A stretch of 64,000 bases of DNA from Cricetomys ansorgei (Eukaryota > Chordata > Mammalia > Rodentia > Nesomyidae): NCBI GenBank assembly GCA_026225945.1, contig JAMJFZ010000881.1:594501-658500 (forward strand), given 5' to 3'. The stretch's first letter is position 1; each line of letters starts with the position of its first letter. Below the pieces are notes generated by a model. The model saw only the letters and a list, made by a program, of their open reading frames with translations, did not search any database and was not told the origin of the DNA. Made by a program: the position numbers and the translations under genes. Below, in pieces: positions 44,746-56,244 of the stretch.

Positions 44746-47700
44746 GCCTTTCAAAGGGCACAAAGTACAGAAATGATCAACCTACACATACGATTTCATT
44801 TTGGTTATTAAAGTAACACTTTTGAAGTTATAATCAGCTATCTTACAGAACCCATTCCAATCAGTCTGAGGTTTTTACAAAAATGATTTCAGGTTAAGTC
44901 CCTCAATAATAGGCTATTTACATATTGCTATGGAATTTTTGCAATTAAATAGTGGACAGAAGTCATAACACTAGCTTACACTGGCTAACAACATAGCAAA
45001 ACAAAGCTTGGGTCTCTAGAGAAAGGCGTGTCAGTACATGACAGTATTCTGAGGACAGAAAGCAGGAGCTGTCCTCTAAAGGAAAGTCACTTCAGAAATA
45101 AGGAATATTATTTCACATACATCACATGTGTGTTTATTTTTACACACAGACACACACATGCACCCTTTCCTTCTTTAAAGTTCTGTGTGCAGCATAGGAT
45201 AGCTTAACTCACTGTTTGGGAGGTAAGTGGGTTTTCTGGTAGGGATGTTTGAACTTTCCAACAGAGAAATAGGAAGCCTATGGGAAAATGTCCTCAATGA
45301 TCCTCCTGGGAAAACTCTGAAAGAGCTAATGATATTTTCCAGGGCTTCCATGTTATCAAGCAGAACAAAGGCACTATTAATAATTCTAAGTCTCCATCAC
45401 CCTCCTCCCTTTTGTTTGGTTTTCTCAGATATTTTGCCACTTCGCTGCGTAACTTCAAGTAGGGTATGGACTGGTTAAAGGAAGGGGTCAATGATGGCCA
45501 TAACGCAACTTCACCGTGCCCTCCTCCTGCCTCTGTTACCCTCTGTGGAGCTGTCCTAATATCATTTAATGCCATTTGATGCCGTGCAAACCCAGCACAT
45601 CCCCTTCTAGGCCTCAACTGCAATTACCTAATATTAGGAAACCTGGAAGAGAAGATCACAGCAACATGTTATACAAGAAACACTAAGGACAACTATTTCC
45701 CTGTTTCTGGCTGCTCACGATAAATTAAGGAAGAAAAGTACTCTGTGAAGTATATGAAGTTAGCTGAATGCAGCTTTGTTTCAAAGCATGGCAAACTTTA
45801 AAATCTGTAACTAAAGCATAATTACTTGTTCTGGAGAATTTATGGAAACCAAGTTAATGGTGAGTTGGGACAGATCATCAGAACAGTGTCCTTAAATGAA
45901 CTTCACACATAGCAGTGATGTGACTAACTTATTTTTCTAACACCTGTCATCAAGGACAGTTCTGCTTCTGCTTTAATTAAAGGTAATAAATACTGATGGT
46001 CCCATCAATTTCTACTTTCAGATATAATAAATGTAAGTTAAACTTCAAATGTACTAAAAGAACACAAATTGAAAAAATTTAAAAGCACTTTATTTAATTG
46101 ATGTACCAAACTCTGGAGCTCTCAAATTTGAAGGTCATATGCTAAATATTTATGTAAATATGGACATAAAACTAAAAATAAATTAATTTTATAAACAAGC
46201 TATAAAACAAAATGCAAATTTAATTATCTTCATTATTTGTGGTTAAAAAATAATACTGGCAATTCATTAAGCTTTATTTTTTACTGAGCAATGCCCATTA
46301 AAAGTATATAAACCTCTTCAGTGATCTTAGTTAACTAGCTTTCCTTAACCAATTTTTTCTTTCCACACCAATCTGAAAAGGATCAAAAACTTTCTCTGTA
46401 ATTCAATTTCCACAAGAGACTATTGAATCAGACATGTCATTAATGATAATTACTTTAAAAGTATGTGTATTATGTAAACGCATATAAATGTGTATCTATA
46501 CACAAATATAAATGAAAATCTCCATCAAATACCACTCATGAAAGCCTATATATACTTTTCTTCATGATTCTAGTTATAAAACTAAAACATTGATTAGTAT
46601 GAAAAAGTAAATCTCTTTCTGTGTCTTTGTTCCCTAAATAAGGTTTTGGTTCCACCCAACAATTACAATAAAGCCCAACTCTTGGGCTGTAATTATTAAG
46701 AAGTTGTCTTGGAAGAGGACTAACAAACTGTAAAAAATGTTAGAGCAAATAAATAAACAGATAAACATTTTTAGAAACCAACAAGAAGAGCTCATAATTT
46801 TACAGAAAGCATTATCTGGTACTCAAACTGCTGCAACTCAAGTGTAGTCTGAGAGTCCACATTAGAAGCATGTCCTGAAGCTGGTAGAAACCCAGGTCTG
46901 GGTGTGATATGTAGAGCAGAGGTGGGGGAACGCAAGAAAAAAGAAAGAACTGCAGAATGTGAGGCCTATCCAACCAATTCATACACGCTGGAGTATGAGA
47001 AACAACTGAGGTCCCTGCATTCACGCAGTGCTCTAACAACATAATTCAATCATCAGGCTACAAACCAAATTAGATACAAAATTCTCTTTAATATCGTAAT
47101 GATTAAAGCAAAACATTATAAACAAGGCCATGATCACTTTGGCTAAAGAAGCATCAAACAACAGAGTGTAAAAATTATCTTGGAATGAAATTAACATTAT
47201 ATACACTTAAAAAAAAACCTAATTTAATTATGAAGACTGGAGTAAAACAAATCTCTTCTCTGGTATTTTTCTCTCCTCTGTATTGTTTTTGAATAGGCAT
47301 ACATGAAGTATACATAGTGTTTGCAATTACCTGATAAACTGAATATAAAAAGCCATTAATTGATAAGGGACTTTAACTGACATGCATTTACATTATTCCA
47401 ACCAAATTTCAATAGTTTTATATTTATCTAAGTAGTACGAACTGAAACTGTTATTTTCTTTATTTTAGCTAAATTCAAAGACACTAAATAATCCCACGAA
47501 GAGGTTTGGGCTTATAATTACATTCTTTCCAAATATGAAGTTGTTATGTGAATAGAAGTGAACCCATTTGCCACTAGCTCAGGAAAATCCTCACTAATAA
47601 ACTAATAAAATAAGAGACATCTGGTAAAAACCTTAGTCACTCCCATTTGATAACAGAAATTGTATTATTATAGTTTTAGAATTAAAAGAAACTGTGAGTT

Positions 47701-48248
47701 AACATTTTCATGTTGGCAAAATCGAACCTAGTACTGAGACTAGAATCTGTCCTGTTACCACCAACTACCAGCAGCAGCACCTTCTAGAAAGCAGGAGAGT
47801 ATGAGCCAGCGCTAGAGTTAAGCACCTGTCCTGTGTTCCCCATCCTCCTTCTGAAGAGAATAAAAAGGACCAGCAGCCAAACCTCTTGGCCTGTCCACAG
47901 GGTCCCAAACCCCCTAAACACACACACCTCAGCTCTTACCCTACTTCCGCTGACTCCCTTTCCTTAAACTTGAATCTACTTTTATACAACTATAAAACCC
48001 TGAAACATTATTTGCTCTTTCAAATCACACACCTCTAGTCCCCCCCCCCAACTACACCCACATCAGAACCGAAAGAAACAGGACCAACAAGGCCCACCCA
48101 CTGCAAACACTTCCACTCAAAAACTATGTCCAATACAACACCTGTAACCTCTGGCTCCTGCTCTGCTCTCTCCAAAGGCGTTCCAGTTTACTTTGGAAAT
48201 AGAGGAGTTGGCAATTAACACCAATACTGTTATTATTACTATTATTAT

Positions 48249-48389
48249 TTTGTGTTTTGAGGCAAGGTCTCATATGTAGCCCTGGCTGTCCTGGAGCTCT
48301 CTATGTAGACCAGACTGGCTTCGAAATGTACCTGCCTCTGTCTCCCAAGTGCTGGGATTCAAAAAGGCAGGCACCACTACACACAGCCA
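48249..48389 (-). repeat. B1 SINE
   Basis: GTTTTGAGGCAAGGTCTCAT, GTAGCCCTGGCTGTCCTGGA and CTCCCAAGTGCTGGGATTCA. Confidence 0.9.
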
Positions 48390-48599
48390 ACACCAATATT
48401 ATCATCATCATACTATTTAGCTTTATTAAGTGAACAACTTCTAGAAAACTGGTCACAATACCTGTATATTTCCAGGTACACAAGCCAACGTCAAAGGGAA
48501 AAATGAGTAAGAACAACTGAAAAACTTCACCACTATGACTCCCTGCCTCTCTACAGCACAAGCTGTGCTCTGGCTTTGCTTATCACACAGGTTCCTGTT

Positions 48600-48702
48600 G
48601 TCCCGCTATGCATGGGTAGCGCAGCCTGGCCTTAAACTCCTTTAACTATTCGCCAGCATCCCTGGTGGTGGGATTACAGGTGTGCATTGTCAGACCTAGC
48701 CA
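48600..48702 (-). repeat. Old B1 relic
   Basis: GCGCAGCCTGGCCTTAAACT and GGTGGTGGGATTACAGGTGT. Confidence 0.6.
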
Positions 48703-49240
48703 AGCAACTATTGTAAAAGACAAATTATTTCAGCTGTACCATTACCACTCTACTGTAGTAGAGCACCTGTGATCCTCTCCACTCAGTTTATTGAAAGGTT
48801 AACAGTCACCACTTTGAAGACTAGAAATTCTATTACACAATTATATATAAAGGGATCTCTTCTTGGTCATCAAGAGAGAGATAAAATATAGAAGACTGAC
48901 AAGACAGATACATAGATATGTAGGCAGACAGAGAACAGATTCGAACGAATATACACTTAAGACAACTGAGAAGGGAAGTCAAAGAATTTCACTGTTCCTT
49001 AAATACATACATTACAAAGACAGGTTTAATGGTATAGTCTCAAGATTCCAACAGGCATTTCGTTTATCCCTTTGTTAAGAAGGAAAATATTTAACCTTTA
49101 GTCCACTCCCTACAGCTTGAGACTGCCACAAAACAAGGCAAGCCAGAGAAAGAATGATGGAAAATAATGTATCTCCCCCCACCAAAATAAATAAAATCAA
49201 ACTACGGTAGTCTTCTCTATGGCAAAACTGAGTAACTTAC

Positions 49241-49304
49241 CTGTACAACCAAAGGTCTATCATTGTGGAAACATAATCTGTTCCATATCCTGAAGGAGCT
49301 GGAG
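49241..49304 (-). other. Zzz3: Probable Zzz3 5'UTR exon (64 nt)
   Basis: On the - strand a GATCACAG acceptor leads into 64 nt ending TTGTACAG|GTAAGTTAC, an excellent donor. It lies between the other 5'UTR exon and the first coding exon and is free of repeats. The polypyrimidine tract is weak, so it may be optional or a false exon. It contains no ATG in the frame of the main protein. Confidence 0.45.
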
Positions 49305-49895
49305 CTGTGATCTACAACAGAACTTAAGCTTCAAGTAGTCAGGCTCTCAGCTTCAGCCTCGGAGAGCACTATACCCTCTCAAACGTCTCTCTTTAAATAA
49401 AATGATTAGAAAAAAAAAGGGCATTAAATAATGAAATAAACTTCTACGGATTTACTCTTGATTATAAAAGTACATAGAGGCAGCAATGTCTTCACAGTAA
49501 TGTTTGTGGTGCTTCTGCTAAGTAGCCTCAGGGTAATAAACAAGTGGGCAGAACTTAGAGAAATCAACCAAACATAAACAAAACTTGAAATATAACAAAT
49601 CCTTACAAACAACTCAATTACTAATTTGAGTAAAATACTCAGCCCTTTCCTGCAATTTGCTCTGAGGCTTCTTTTTTCCCTTAAAGATGACCTAAAAGAT
49701 TTCTACAGGATTCCCTAGATTTAGGACTGAGTACAAAAACTAGGGCCTAAACAACAAAAGCCACTGGTGAAGCAAGCACACAGCATCAAGTCCTCTGCAT
49801 CACAGTACAGGTGACACTCACTAACATGCTCCAAGTCTCAGCTACTAACAGAAGCTCCTATTACTTTATGCTGTGGATAGTTTCTTTGTTGTTGT

Positions 49896-50045
49896 TTTGT
49901 TGTTTCTTTGAGACAAGGTCTCCCTACATAGCCCTGGCAGTCCTAGAACTAACTGTGTAGACCAGGCTGGCCTCAAACTCAGACACCCTCTTGCCTCTGC
50001 CTCCAGAGTGCTACGATTAAAGGTGTGCACCACCATACCCAGCCA
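49896..50045 (-). repeat. B1 SINE
   Basis: TTTGAGACAAGGTCTCCCTA, GTAGACCAGGCTGGCCTCAA and AAAGGTGTGCACCACCATAC. Confidence 0.92.
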
Positions 50046-50517
50046 TACAACTTTTCAACAAGAATAAAACAGCAAGTGTTTTCAGAGTTAAATATTCAGT
50101 AAGCCTGATATTGTAATTTACCCAATAACATCCCAATTCTTAACACACTGTATTTAAATGCAGTTTACTGGTATATTATGTATGGTATCTTTGTCAGAGT
50201 GTATATCCTCTAGCAATTAGGTTATCAGGAGTACCTGTCTGCAAATAACAGTACTAGAAAAAAGACAGGCAGTGTTATGACTAACCTTGCCACTTTAAGT
50301 ATTAAACTAGATAATGGATACACTTCAAGTGAAGTATTATAATTAAGGACTGCTATAATTATCAAATCTTGTAAACCAGGGTTCTATCTAGTAAAAATGA
50401 ATAGTTTGCTGTTAAAAGTGATGTATTGGTCTACTTAAGTAGAGCCAGCAGACTCTAAATAAGCATTATAATGATTCAGTGCCTGCTATACTTATTTTAA
50501 TGCACATAATAAGCTTT

Positions 50518-50520
<3 letters not shown>

Positions 50521-50567
<47 letters not shown>

Positions 50568-50597
50568 TTATTTATTTATTTATTTTTTTTTTTTTTG
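50521..50597. repeat. TA then TTTA compound microsatellite
   Basis: About 20 TA units continue into TTTA units and a T run that merges with the tail of the next B1. Confidence 0.95.
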
Positions 50598-50949
50598 GGA
50601 GACAGGGCTCACTTGAAGTCCAGGCTAACTCACAGAAATCCACCTGCTTCTGACTTCTGAGTGCTGAAATTAAAAGTGTGAGCTAGCAAAACTAGCCTGT
50701 TGCTTTGTTTTCTGACAGAGTTTCCAGTAGCCCAGACTGACCTCAAATCTCCCTATGTTGCTGAACTTGAACTCTCAAGCACTGGAGTTATAGTTGTGCA
50801 TAAATCATCACGCCTGCTGCTCCTTTTGTTGGTTTTCAGAGTCTCTCTACCTAGCCTTGGTTGTCCTGGAACTCACTATGTAGACTAGGCTGGGCACTGA
50901 CTCACAGAGCTCCACTTCATTCTGCCTTCCAAATGCCAGGATTCTAATG
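50598..50949 (-). repeat. Three successive B1 relics
   Basis: Same-orientation copies at about 50598-50697 (AGACAGGGCTCACTTGAAGT), 50712-50815 (AGTAGCCCAGACTGACCTCA) and 50823-50949 (CCTTGGTTGTCCTGGAACTC). Divergence differs, so they look like separate insertions or an old tandem. Confidence 0.75.
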
Positions 50950-51596
50950 TCCTATAGAACTGTAATCTAATATACATCTTTATCCTTGAAAGTCCTTATT
51001 AATTTTCCTATTTATATTAATAAAAAAAATTAACTGCGAAAAGAGCTTGCTTTTCAGAGGTGAACAGGGCTATGATATACCAACTATAAATGCAACCTCT
51101 CCTTGTAAATTCTTATAGTATACACAAAGTAGAAAAACTGCCTAAATCCAATCATTCCCCTCTATTTGTTTAAAGCTCTACATTAACATGAAGAAGGGAA
51201 CACAGGAAAAACATGGTCCTACAAAAAATAAGCTGACTTGAAAATTCAGCCTCATACTGAAGACTCCAACCAATAACTTCCCTGTCCTCCCCACAAGCCA
51301 TCACAAAGCAAGGCAGAACAAGTTCAGAAGGAGAGGCTCTGTGCACACATGAAGGGCCGCACTGCTAGACACTTCTCAGGAGGCTTCACTACAGAGCATT
51401 GCCCATTATATTTGTCAAATAAGAATATCTGCTACTGTTATTTTCACAAAAGAACTGATACATATAGCTGAGTTCTACTAGTATTTAGACAGGCTCCTGT
51501 GGACACACTTATTAAAAGCCTGATACACTAAAAACAAGCCAGCCAATTGCTTCTAACTATCTCACTTGGCCTTAGAGAATGTCATTCTTTTCTTAC

Positions 51597-51716
51597 CTTT
51601 TGAAGTGTTTGCCTGGTACTTGATTTCCAAGCATCTGCGCGTCATCACTGTTGATGTCCATGGTACACTGAGACTTCAGGAATTATTTATACGGTTGTAC
51701 TAGCACAACTTGTTAT
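51597..51716 (-). other. Zzz3: Probable Zzz3 5'UTR exon (120 nt) with upstream start codon
   Basis: On the - strand the acceptor TTCCCTTCACAG|ATAACA at 51716 and donor TTCAAAAG|GTAAGA at 51597 bound 120 nt of repeat-free sequence. It contains ATG at 51661-51659 in ACCATGG, the optimal Kozak form. The frame stays open through the donor. It is assigned to Zzz3 by strand, position and splice-site quality, not by recalled cDNA. Confidence 0.6.
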
Positions 51717-52077
51717 CTGTGAAGGGAAAATCACAACAGGGTCACTATGACCATGTTACTATTTATAGATTTATGGATAACAAAGAATTTCAAGATATAT
51801 AAAGCACATTTCATTCTAATAAGTTTTATAACTAATTCCTTATATTTAGCTGTGATACATACTATCTTCAACAGAATGAAATGATTTGTTAACATTCTTA
51901 TGTATCTGACACTACCCATGAACAAGTATACTAAATTTAAATTTCTGCAAAGCAGAGAGCCTTAAAGATACATCTTATTTACTAAGTCTACAATCAGTCA
52001 GACACAACAAAAAAGCACCTTGTGGTGTTTATGATATGTGGTGTTTTAAGAAATCAATAATGACACAACCTGAACGG

Positions 52078-52135
52078 GGCCAGCAAGAGGGCTGAGTGGG
52101 TAAAGGTGTGAACACACCATACCACACCACACACA
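52078..52135 (+). repeat. B2 head fragment
   Basis: GGGGCCAGCAAGAGGGCTGA and GTGGGTAAAGGTG, then CACACC-rich sequence. Confidence 0.5.
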
Positions 52136-52162
52136 CTAATGAAAAAACAAGAATGAAATGGT

Positions 52163-52380
52163 GGGGCTGGGCAGACGCCCCATTGGTAACATGCCTGCCA
52201 TATAAATAGTTCAGATCCCCAGGGGTATATTCCTGTAATCCTAGAACTGAGATTCAAGACAGGGAGACACGGAGATTGAACTGTCTCGATGGTCTGCCGT
52301 CTAACAAATTGGCAAGGTTCTAGGTTCAGTGAGCAACTGACAAGACACCTGATGCTGACCCCACAGAAATGAAGGGGAGG
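52163..52380 (+). repeat. RSINE1-type SINE
   Basis: GGGCTGGGCAGACGCCCCAT, CTGTAATCCTAGAACTGAGA, TTCAAGACAGGGAGACACGG and CTAGGTTCAGTGAGCAACTG. Confidence 0.65.
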
Positions 52381-52449
52381 AAATCACAAATTCCTCTTAA
52401 AAGCAACTTTAAAATTCTTGATAGGGGCTGCACAGGCTCTACCCAGCTT

Positions 52450-52535
52450 TAGTATTGTTCAGGCCAACCGTATAGCACTTGTCTACTACTGCACCCAGGG
52501 TCTTAGGTCTGGTTCCCAGCATCACACGCGCGTAC
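52450..52535 (+). repeat. ID SINE
   Basis: TGTTCAGGCCAACCGTATAG, CACTTGTCTACTACTGCACC and GGTCTGGTTCCCAGC. Confidence 0.6.
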
Positions 52536-52633
52536 AAACATGTGTGCACAAACTGTTCTTATCATAGACTATTCTCTCTACAGGACTAATCTATGAGAAT
52601 AAAGAGAAAATTAATGATTCAAAATAAAATGAA

Positions 52634-52838
52634 GCTGGGTGTTTGGTAGCTCCCGACTGTAACCCCAACACTCAGGGGTCTAATTAGGCAAAAAGACACA
52701 TAGATCCAACCACCATCCTGGGCACAGTGAAATTCTGTCTTGAAATAACAAATTTGAGGGGCAAAGTTCAGTGACAGGACAAGGACTTAGCAAGTGTGGG
52801 GCTCTGATGTCAAACCCCAACACCCAAAGCACCCTTGA
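52634..52838 (+). repeat. B1 followed by ID (B1-ID pair)
   Basis: A diverged B1 (AGCTGGGTGTTTGGTAGCTC, GTGAAATTCTGTCTTGAAAT) to about 52752, then an ID-like unit (GGGCAAAGTTCAGTGACAGG, ACTTAGCAAGTGTGGGGCTC) to 52838. Confidence 0.6.
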
Positions 52839-52868
52839 AACACATTTCTTGAGAAAGTCCTTAAATAC

Positions 52869-53310
52869 TGTTGTGGGAGATTTTAGTTATGGATAAAGTA
52901 AGCTGTCCTTGAAGCAAGTAAAGGATTCACTGCCTACCAGTAAACAAAGGAGTGGCTATATGGCTCTCCACAAGAATGGGACATTCCTTAGCCCTAAGGC
53001 AGATGAAGGTTAGGCTCCACTGATTTGTATATTGGAAGGCTGGGTGGAGACAGAGAGAGGATTTGGAATAAAAAAGAACTAGGGCAAGGGCAGAGAGGAG
53101 GAGAGACAGACAGCAGAGAACAAGGAAGAAGAAGCTAGGAGCAGGAGAACCAAGAGGAGAGCATGGGGTGGGGAAGCCATTGGAGTGAGCTCTCTGCCTA
53201 GCTGCCCTGGTATAGAATTCCCTGAGATTTGACATGGGTTGTGATTAATAAAGAGCATTGGAAAATTCAACTCTGGACTTTCCATTAAGCGCCGCAACTT
53301 TAATTTAACA
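52869..53310 (+). mobile_element. Solo LTR with perfect 6-bp target-site duplication
   Basis: 442 nt beginning TGTTGTGGGAGATTTTAG and ending TTTAATTTAACA (TG...CA, TGTT/AACA inverted ends). AAATAC occurs at 52863-52868 and again at 53311-53316. An AATAAA lies at 53247-53252, about 60 nt before the end, as expected near R. The 6-bp duplication fits an ERV2/ERVK-like LTR. No internal genes. Confidence 0.82.
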
Positions 53311-53655
53311 AAATACATAGTTGTTGCTGACCACATACCTAAGATGCATCCCTGTGATCAGAAGGATGTCAAGAAAAATGTAAACTAAGTCACCAGGTTC
53401 AGCAGTGAGCACCTGCAGCCTCTGTTTAGGAGACAGAGAACTGTCTGAATCCTGGCAAACATAGCATTTCAAAAGCAAAGTCATTCAACCACCGTATGCA
53501 TGTGTCTTGTGCTTATTTCATATGTATCAAAGGAAGATGCCTATAACGCCACTCCAAATTCCTATAATAGCAAAGAAAAAAGTAAAAAAAAAAAATATAT
53601 ATATATGGAAACCATAGGTAACCATATACCTGTTTTGTGGATAATGGAACTATCA

Positions 53656-53815
53656 AACCAAGTGTAGTGGCACACCTCTGTACTATTAGCACATGGGAGG
53701 TAAAGACAGGGTAAGTTCAAGGTCATCCGCAGCTGCACATATAGGTACAGGTAGGTAGGTAAGATAGATAGCCTGAGCTACAAGAGAGCTTGTCTTTAAA
53801 ATAAAAGAAAAAAGT
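53656..53815 (+). repeat. B1-like SINE with GTAG insert
   Basis: CAAGTGTAGTGGCACACCTC, TAGCACATGGGAGGTAAAGA, a TAGGTAGGTAAGATAGATAG expansion and CTACAAGAGAGCTTGTCTTT. Confidence 0.65.
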
Positions 53816-54814
53816 GAATAACAATTAGGTAAGCCAAATTATTTCCTAAAAAGCAAAGTAATTCAACTAATCCAAATGCTCATACCACCTCGCTCTTCGT
53901 TTATTTACATACTTTCAAAGTTAGGCATTCCACAAAGAGAAAAAAAAAATGCTTTATTACTTTCTGAAGCAGATAAAATACTTTGAATTACAACAATATT
54001 TTTCATTTGAATTTTTTTATTTAATAAGTTTTAGGAGCTTAAAAAACAGCTATTTGTCCTCTTAATGCACAAAATAGAATGAAGCTATTTATGTAAACTC
54101 TGCTCTTAAAGCCTTATTTTATTCAACCCTTGCTACAAAGCTTTGGTTGTTTCCCTGTACTAATAAAATTCATGGGCTGTTCAAGCATTCAACAGCAAAT
54201 CTAAAAACCAATCTTCACTGCACAGAATTCTCTCCTCTACATGCCACAGAACACTAGAGCAACTGTGCTAGGACCCAAGGTCCATGACACAGGAGAGCCC
54301 TTCAAGGGACTACAGCAGCTTCCCTGCAAAATATCAGCTCTGGTCATAAAGCGAAGGGATACACACAAACATTATTGAAAACAAACTATAAAATCCAGGC
54401 TAAACTAACTTGAGTTGCAAGATACTGCAACATTCTGTATTGTTAAAGGCTTGGGGTGGGGGAGTGTTAAATTCAAGGTTATACTATAGACTCATTTTTA
54501 ATATATGATTATCTATTTGTTCTAAGTAAAAATAGTATGTGCTGTATAGTATGATTTTTAAACAGTCAGCTGTAAAAAGCAGTAAAATACTGCTCAAAAA
54601 CATCTTTCCTACGTGTTTAGAATAAGGCACTTTTTCATAATTACTACTTGATATAATTAAAGCATGACCAAAAGAAAAATGCTATTCTTCTGCCTGCCTG
54701 GAATGTTAAAGCCATAGGCTAAGCTGGATGCCTTCCACGAGTCAAAAAATATGGCTCTATGGAGAGAGGAATATCAGACCTGGTAGCAGATGGATGTCTG
54801 ACTTTTGGTGATAG

Positions 54815-54935
54815 TCCCTTTACCTACATTCATTTCTTCATCTGTAAAATGTGGACACACTACTTACTCGCCTCCACCCCAGGGAGCTGTTGTGAAGTTC
54901 ACAGATCTTATCTGTGGAGTACTTCTGTGTATCTG
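54815..54935 (+). repeat. MIR (ancient SINE)
   Basis: CATTTCTTCATCTGTAAAAT, then CCAGGGAGCTGTTGTGAAGT, matching MIR core TTCCTCATCTGTAAAATGGG and GGGTTGTTGTGAGG. Confidence 0.75.
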
Positions 54936-55252
54936 CTTCTATTCCAGCCCAATCCATCAGGAAACATAGACTCAGCATGTCCAGACTTTTATATTCAGAC
55001 TTCATTCCAATTCTGGATGTCTCAATGCAGGGCTGCTACTAGAATGATGGTCATACTTTACATCAGCTTCTTCTAAAACTTTAGTGTTCATATGTATACA
55101 ACAGAGTATGTGTTATAAAGACTATTTCTAAATCACATCCACAGAAAAATCAGATTGAAAGAATAAAAGGGGCAACTTAAATCTTCATGTTATCAAATAT
55201 GTAGGATATTCATGAAAAGTCATAATCCATCCTTTTAGAAGACTCTGCACTA

Positions 55253-55420
55253 GCCGGGCGGTGGTGGTATATGCCTTTAATCCCAGCACTTGGGAGGAAG
55301 AGGCAGGTGGATCTCTGTGAGTTCAAGGCCAGCCTGGTCTACAGAGTGAGTTCCAGGACAGCCAGAGAACAGATTACAACAGAGAAACCCTGTCTTGAAA
55401 AACAAAAAAACAAAAAAACC
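55253..55420 (+). repeat. B1 SINE (youngest-looking)
   Basis: GCCGGGCGGTGGTGGTATAT, GCCTTTAATCCCAGCACTTG, GATCTCTGTGAGTTCAAGGC and GAGAAACCCTGTCTTG with an AAACAAAAAAAC tail; close to consensus and full length. Confidence 0.95.
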
Positions 55421-55549
55421 CTAAAAAGAAACTGCCCTATATTCTTCCTTCTATGTAGTTCTCAAATTGTTTCCCATATCTGTAATACAGTCACCCACAA
55501 CCATTTTCTTCTATAGGTCTTCGTCATCAATCATGTGGATTACTAAATG

Positions 55550-56140
55550 TGATCGTTAGTAAGAACTGTCAATTTGATAAATTCTAGAATCACTTGGGAT
55601 AGTGGTTCTGAACCTTCCTAACGCTGAGACCCTTTAATACAGTTCCTCATGTTGTGCTGACTCTCTACCATAAAATTATTTCATTGCCACTTCATAATTG
55701 TAACTTTGCTACTGTTATGAATTGTAATGTAAATATCTGATATGCAGGTAGTCTTAGGTGACCCCAAGAAAGGGTGGTTTGATCCTGAAAGGGGTTGAGA
55801 CCCACAGGTTGAAAACCAGTGATTTGGGAGCTAGCACTGAGATGTCTGTAGAGGTTCTCTTGTGTTAATTGAAGTGGGAAGACTTGCCTACTGTAGGTGG
55901 GATCAGACCCTGGGCTGGAGACCTAGACAGTATGAAGTAGAGCGTGCATCTGAACAACAGCACACACGCCCTGTGTGTGACTGGGATATGTACCAGCTGC
56001 TTCAAGCTCCTCATGTCTTAAAAGTTCTCCACTGTGATGGATTTTAACCTGGAATTGGGAGCTAAAATAAACTTTTTTCTCCCTGAATCTGCTTTAGTCA
56101 AGAGTATTTTATCACTGTAACAGGAAAAGAAATTAAGACA
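55550..56140 (+). mobile_element. Rodent LTR-like repeat interrupted by URR1
   Basis: The left part (TGTCAATTTGATAAATTCTA, GAATCACTTGGGA) and the right part (GTGGGAAGACTTGCCTACTG, ACCTGGAATTGGGAGCTAAA, AATAAAC, ATTAAGACA end) belong to one rodent family of about 360 nt, split at 55600-55829 by a DNA transposon. The AATAAA and terminal CA fit an LTR; the family name is uncertain. Confidence 0.65.
55600..55821 (+). mobile_element. URR1 hAT transposon with 8-bp target-site duplication
   Basis: 222 nt from TAGTGGTTCTGAACCTTCCT to GGTTGAAAACCAGTG. Flanks ACTTGGGA (55592-55599) and ATTTGGGA (55822-55829) are the 8-bp duplication with one change. It is nested in an older repeat. Confidence 0.93.
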
Positions 56141-56179
56141 ACTGTTTTAAATCTTGTCCCTTTAAATAAATGCAGTCTA

Positions 56180-56203
56180 CCAAAAAAAAAAAAAAAAAAA
56201 AAA
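56180..56203. repeat. Poly(A) run
   Basis: About 24 A, following the LTR-like repeat; no other element attached. Confidence 0.85.
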
Positions 56204-56244
56204 AGATGAAACCCATTTGACCACTTCAATTTCCTAAAACTCTT

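Larger units (their letters stand above)
44374..49240 (-). other. Zzz3: Zzz3 intron between 5'UTR and first coding exon
   Basis: About 4.9 kb, AT-rich. It has an ancient MIR near its 3' end (44518-44745) and two B1 copies (48249-48389, 48600-48702). The interval 44750-48240 has no recognisable repeat or gene, which is unusually clean for this locus. Confidence 0.7.
49305..51596 (-). other. Zzz3: Zzz3 5'UTR intron
   Basis: About 2.3 kb between the two probable 5'UTR exons. It contains one B1 (49896-50045), a TA/TTTA microsatellite (50521-50597) and three successive B1 relics (50598-50949). Confidence 0.55.

Noticed and set aside
53228..53340. Extra Zzz3 5'UTR exon near GTATGTGG (- strand) at 53330
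   Set aside because: The apparent donor follows sequence belonging to the 52869-53310 LTR; no acceptor of quality was found.
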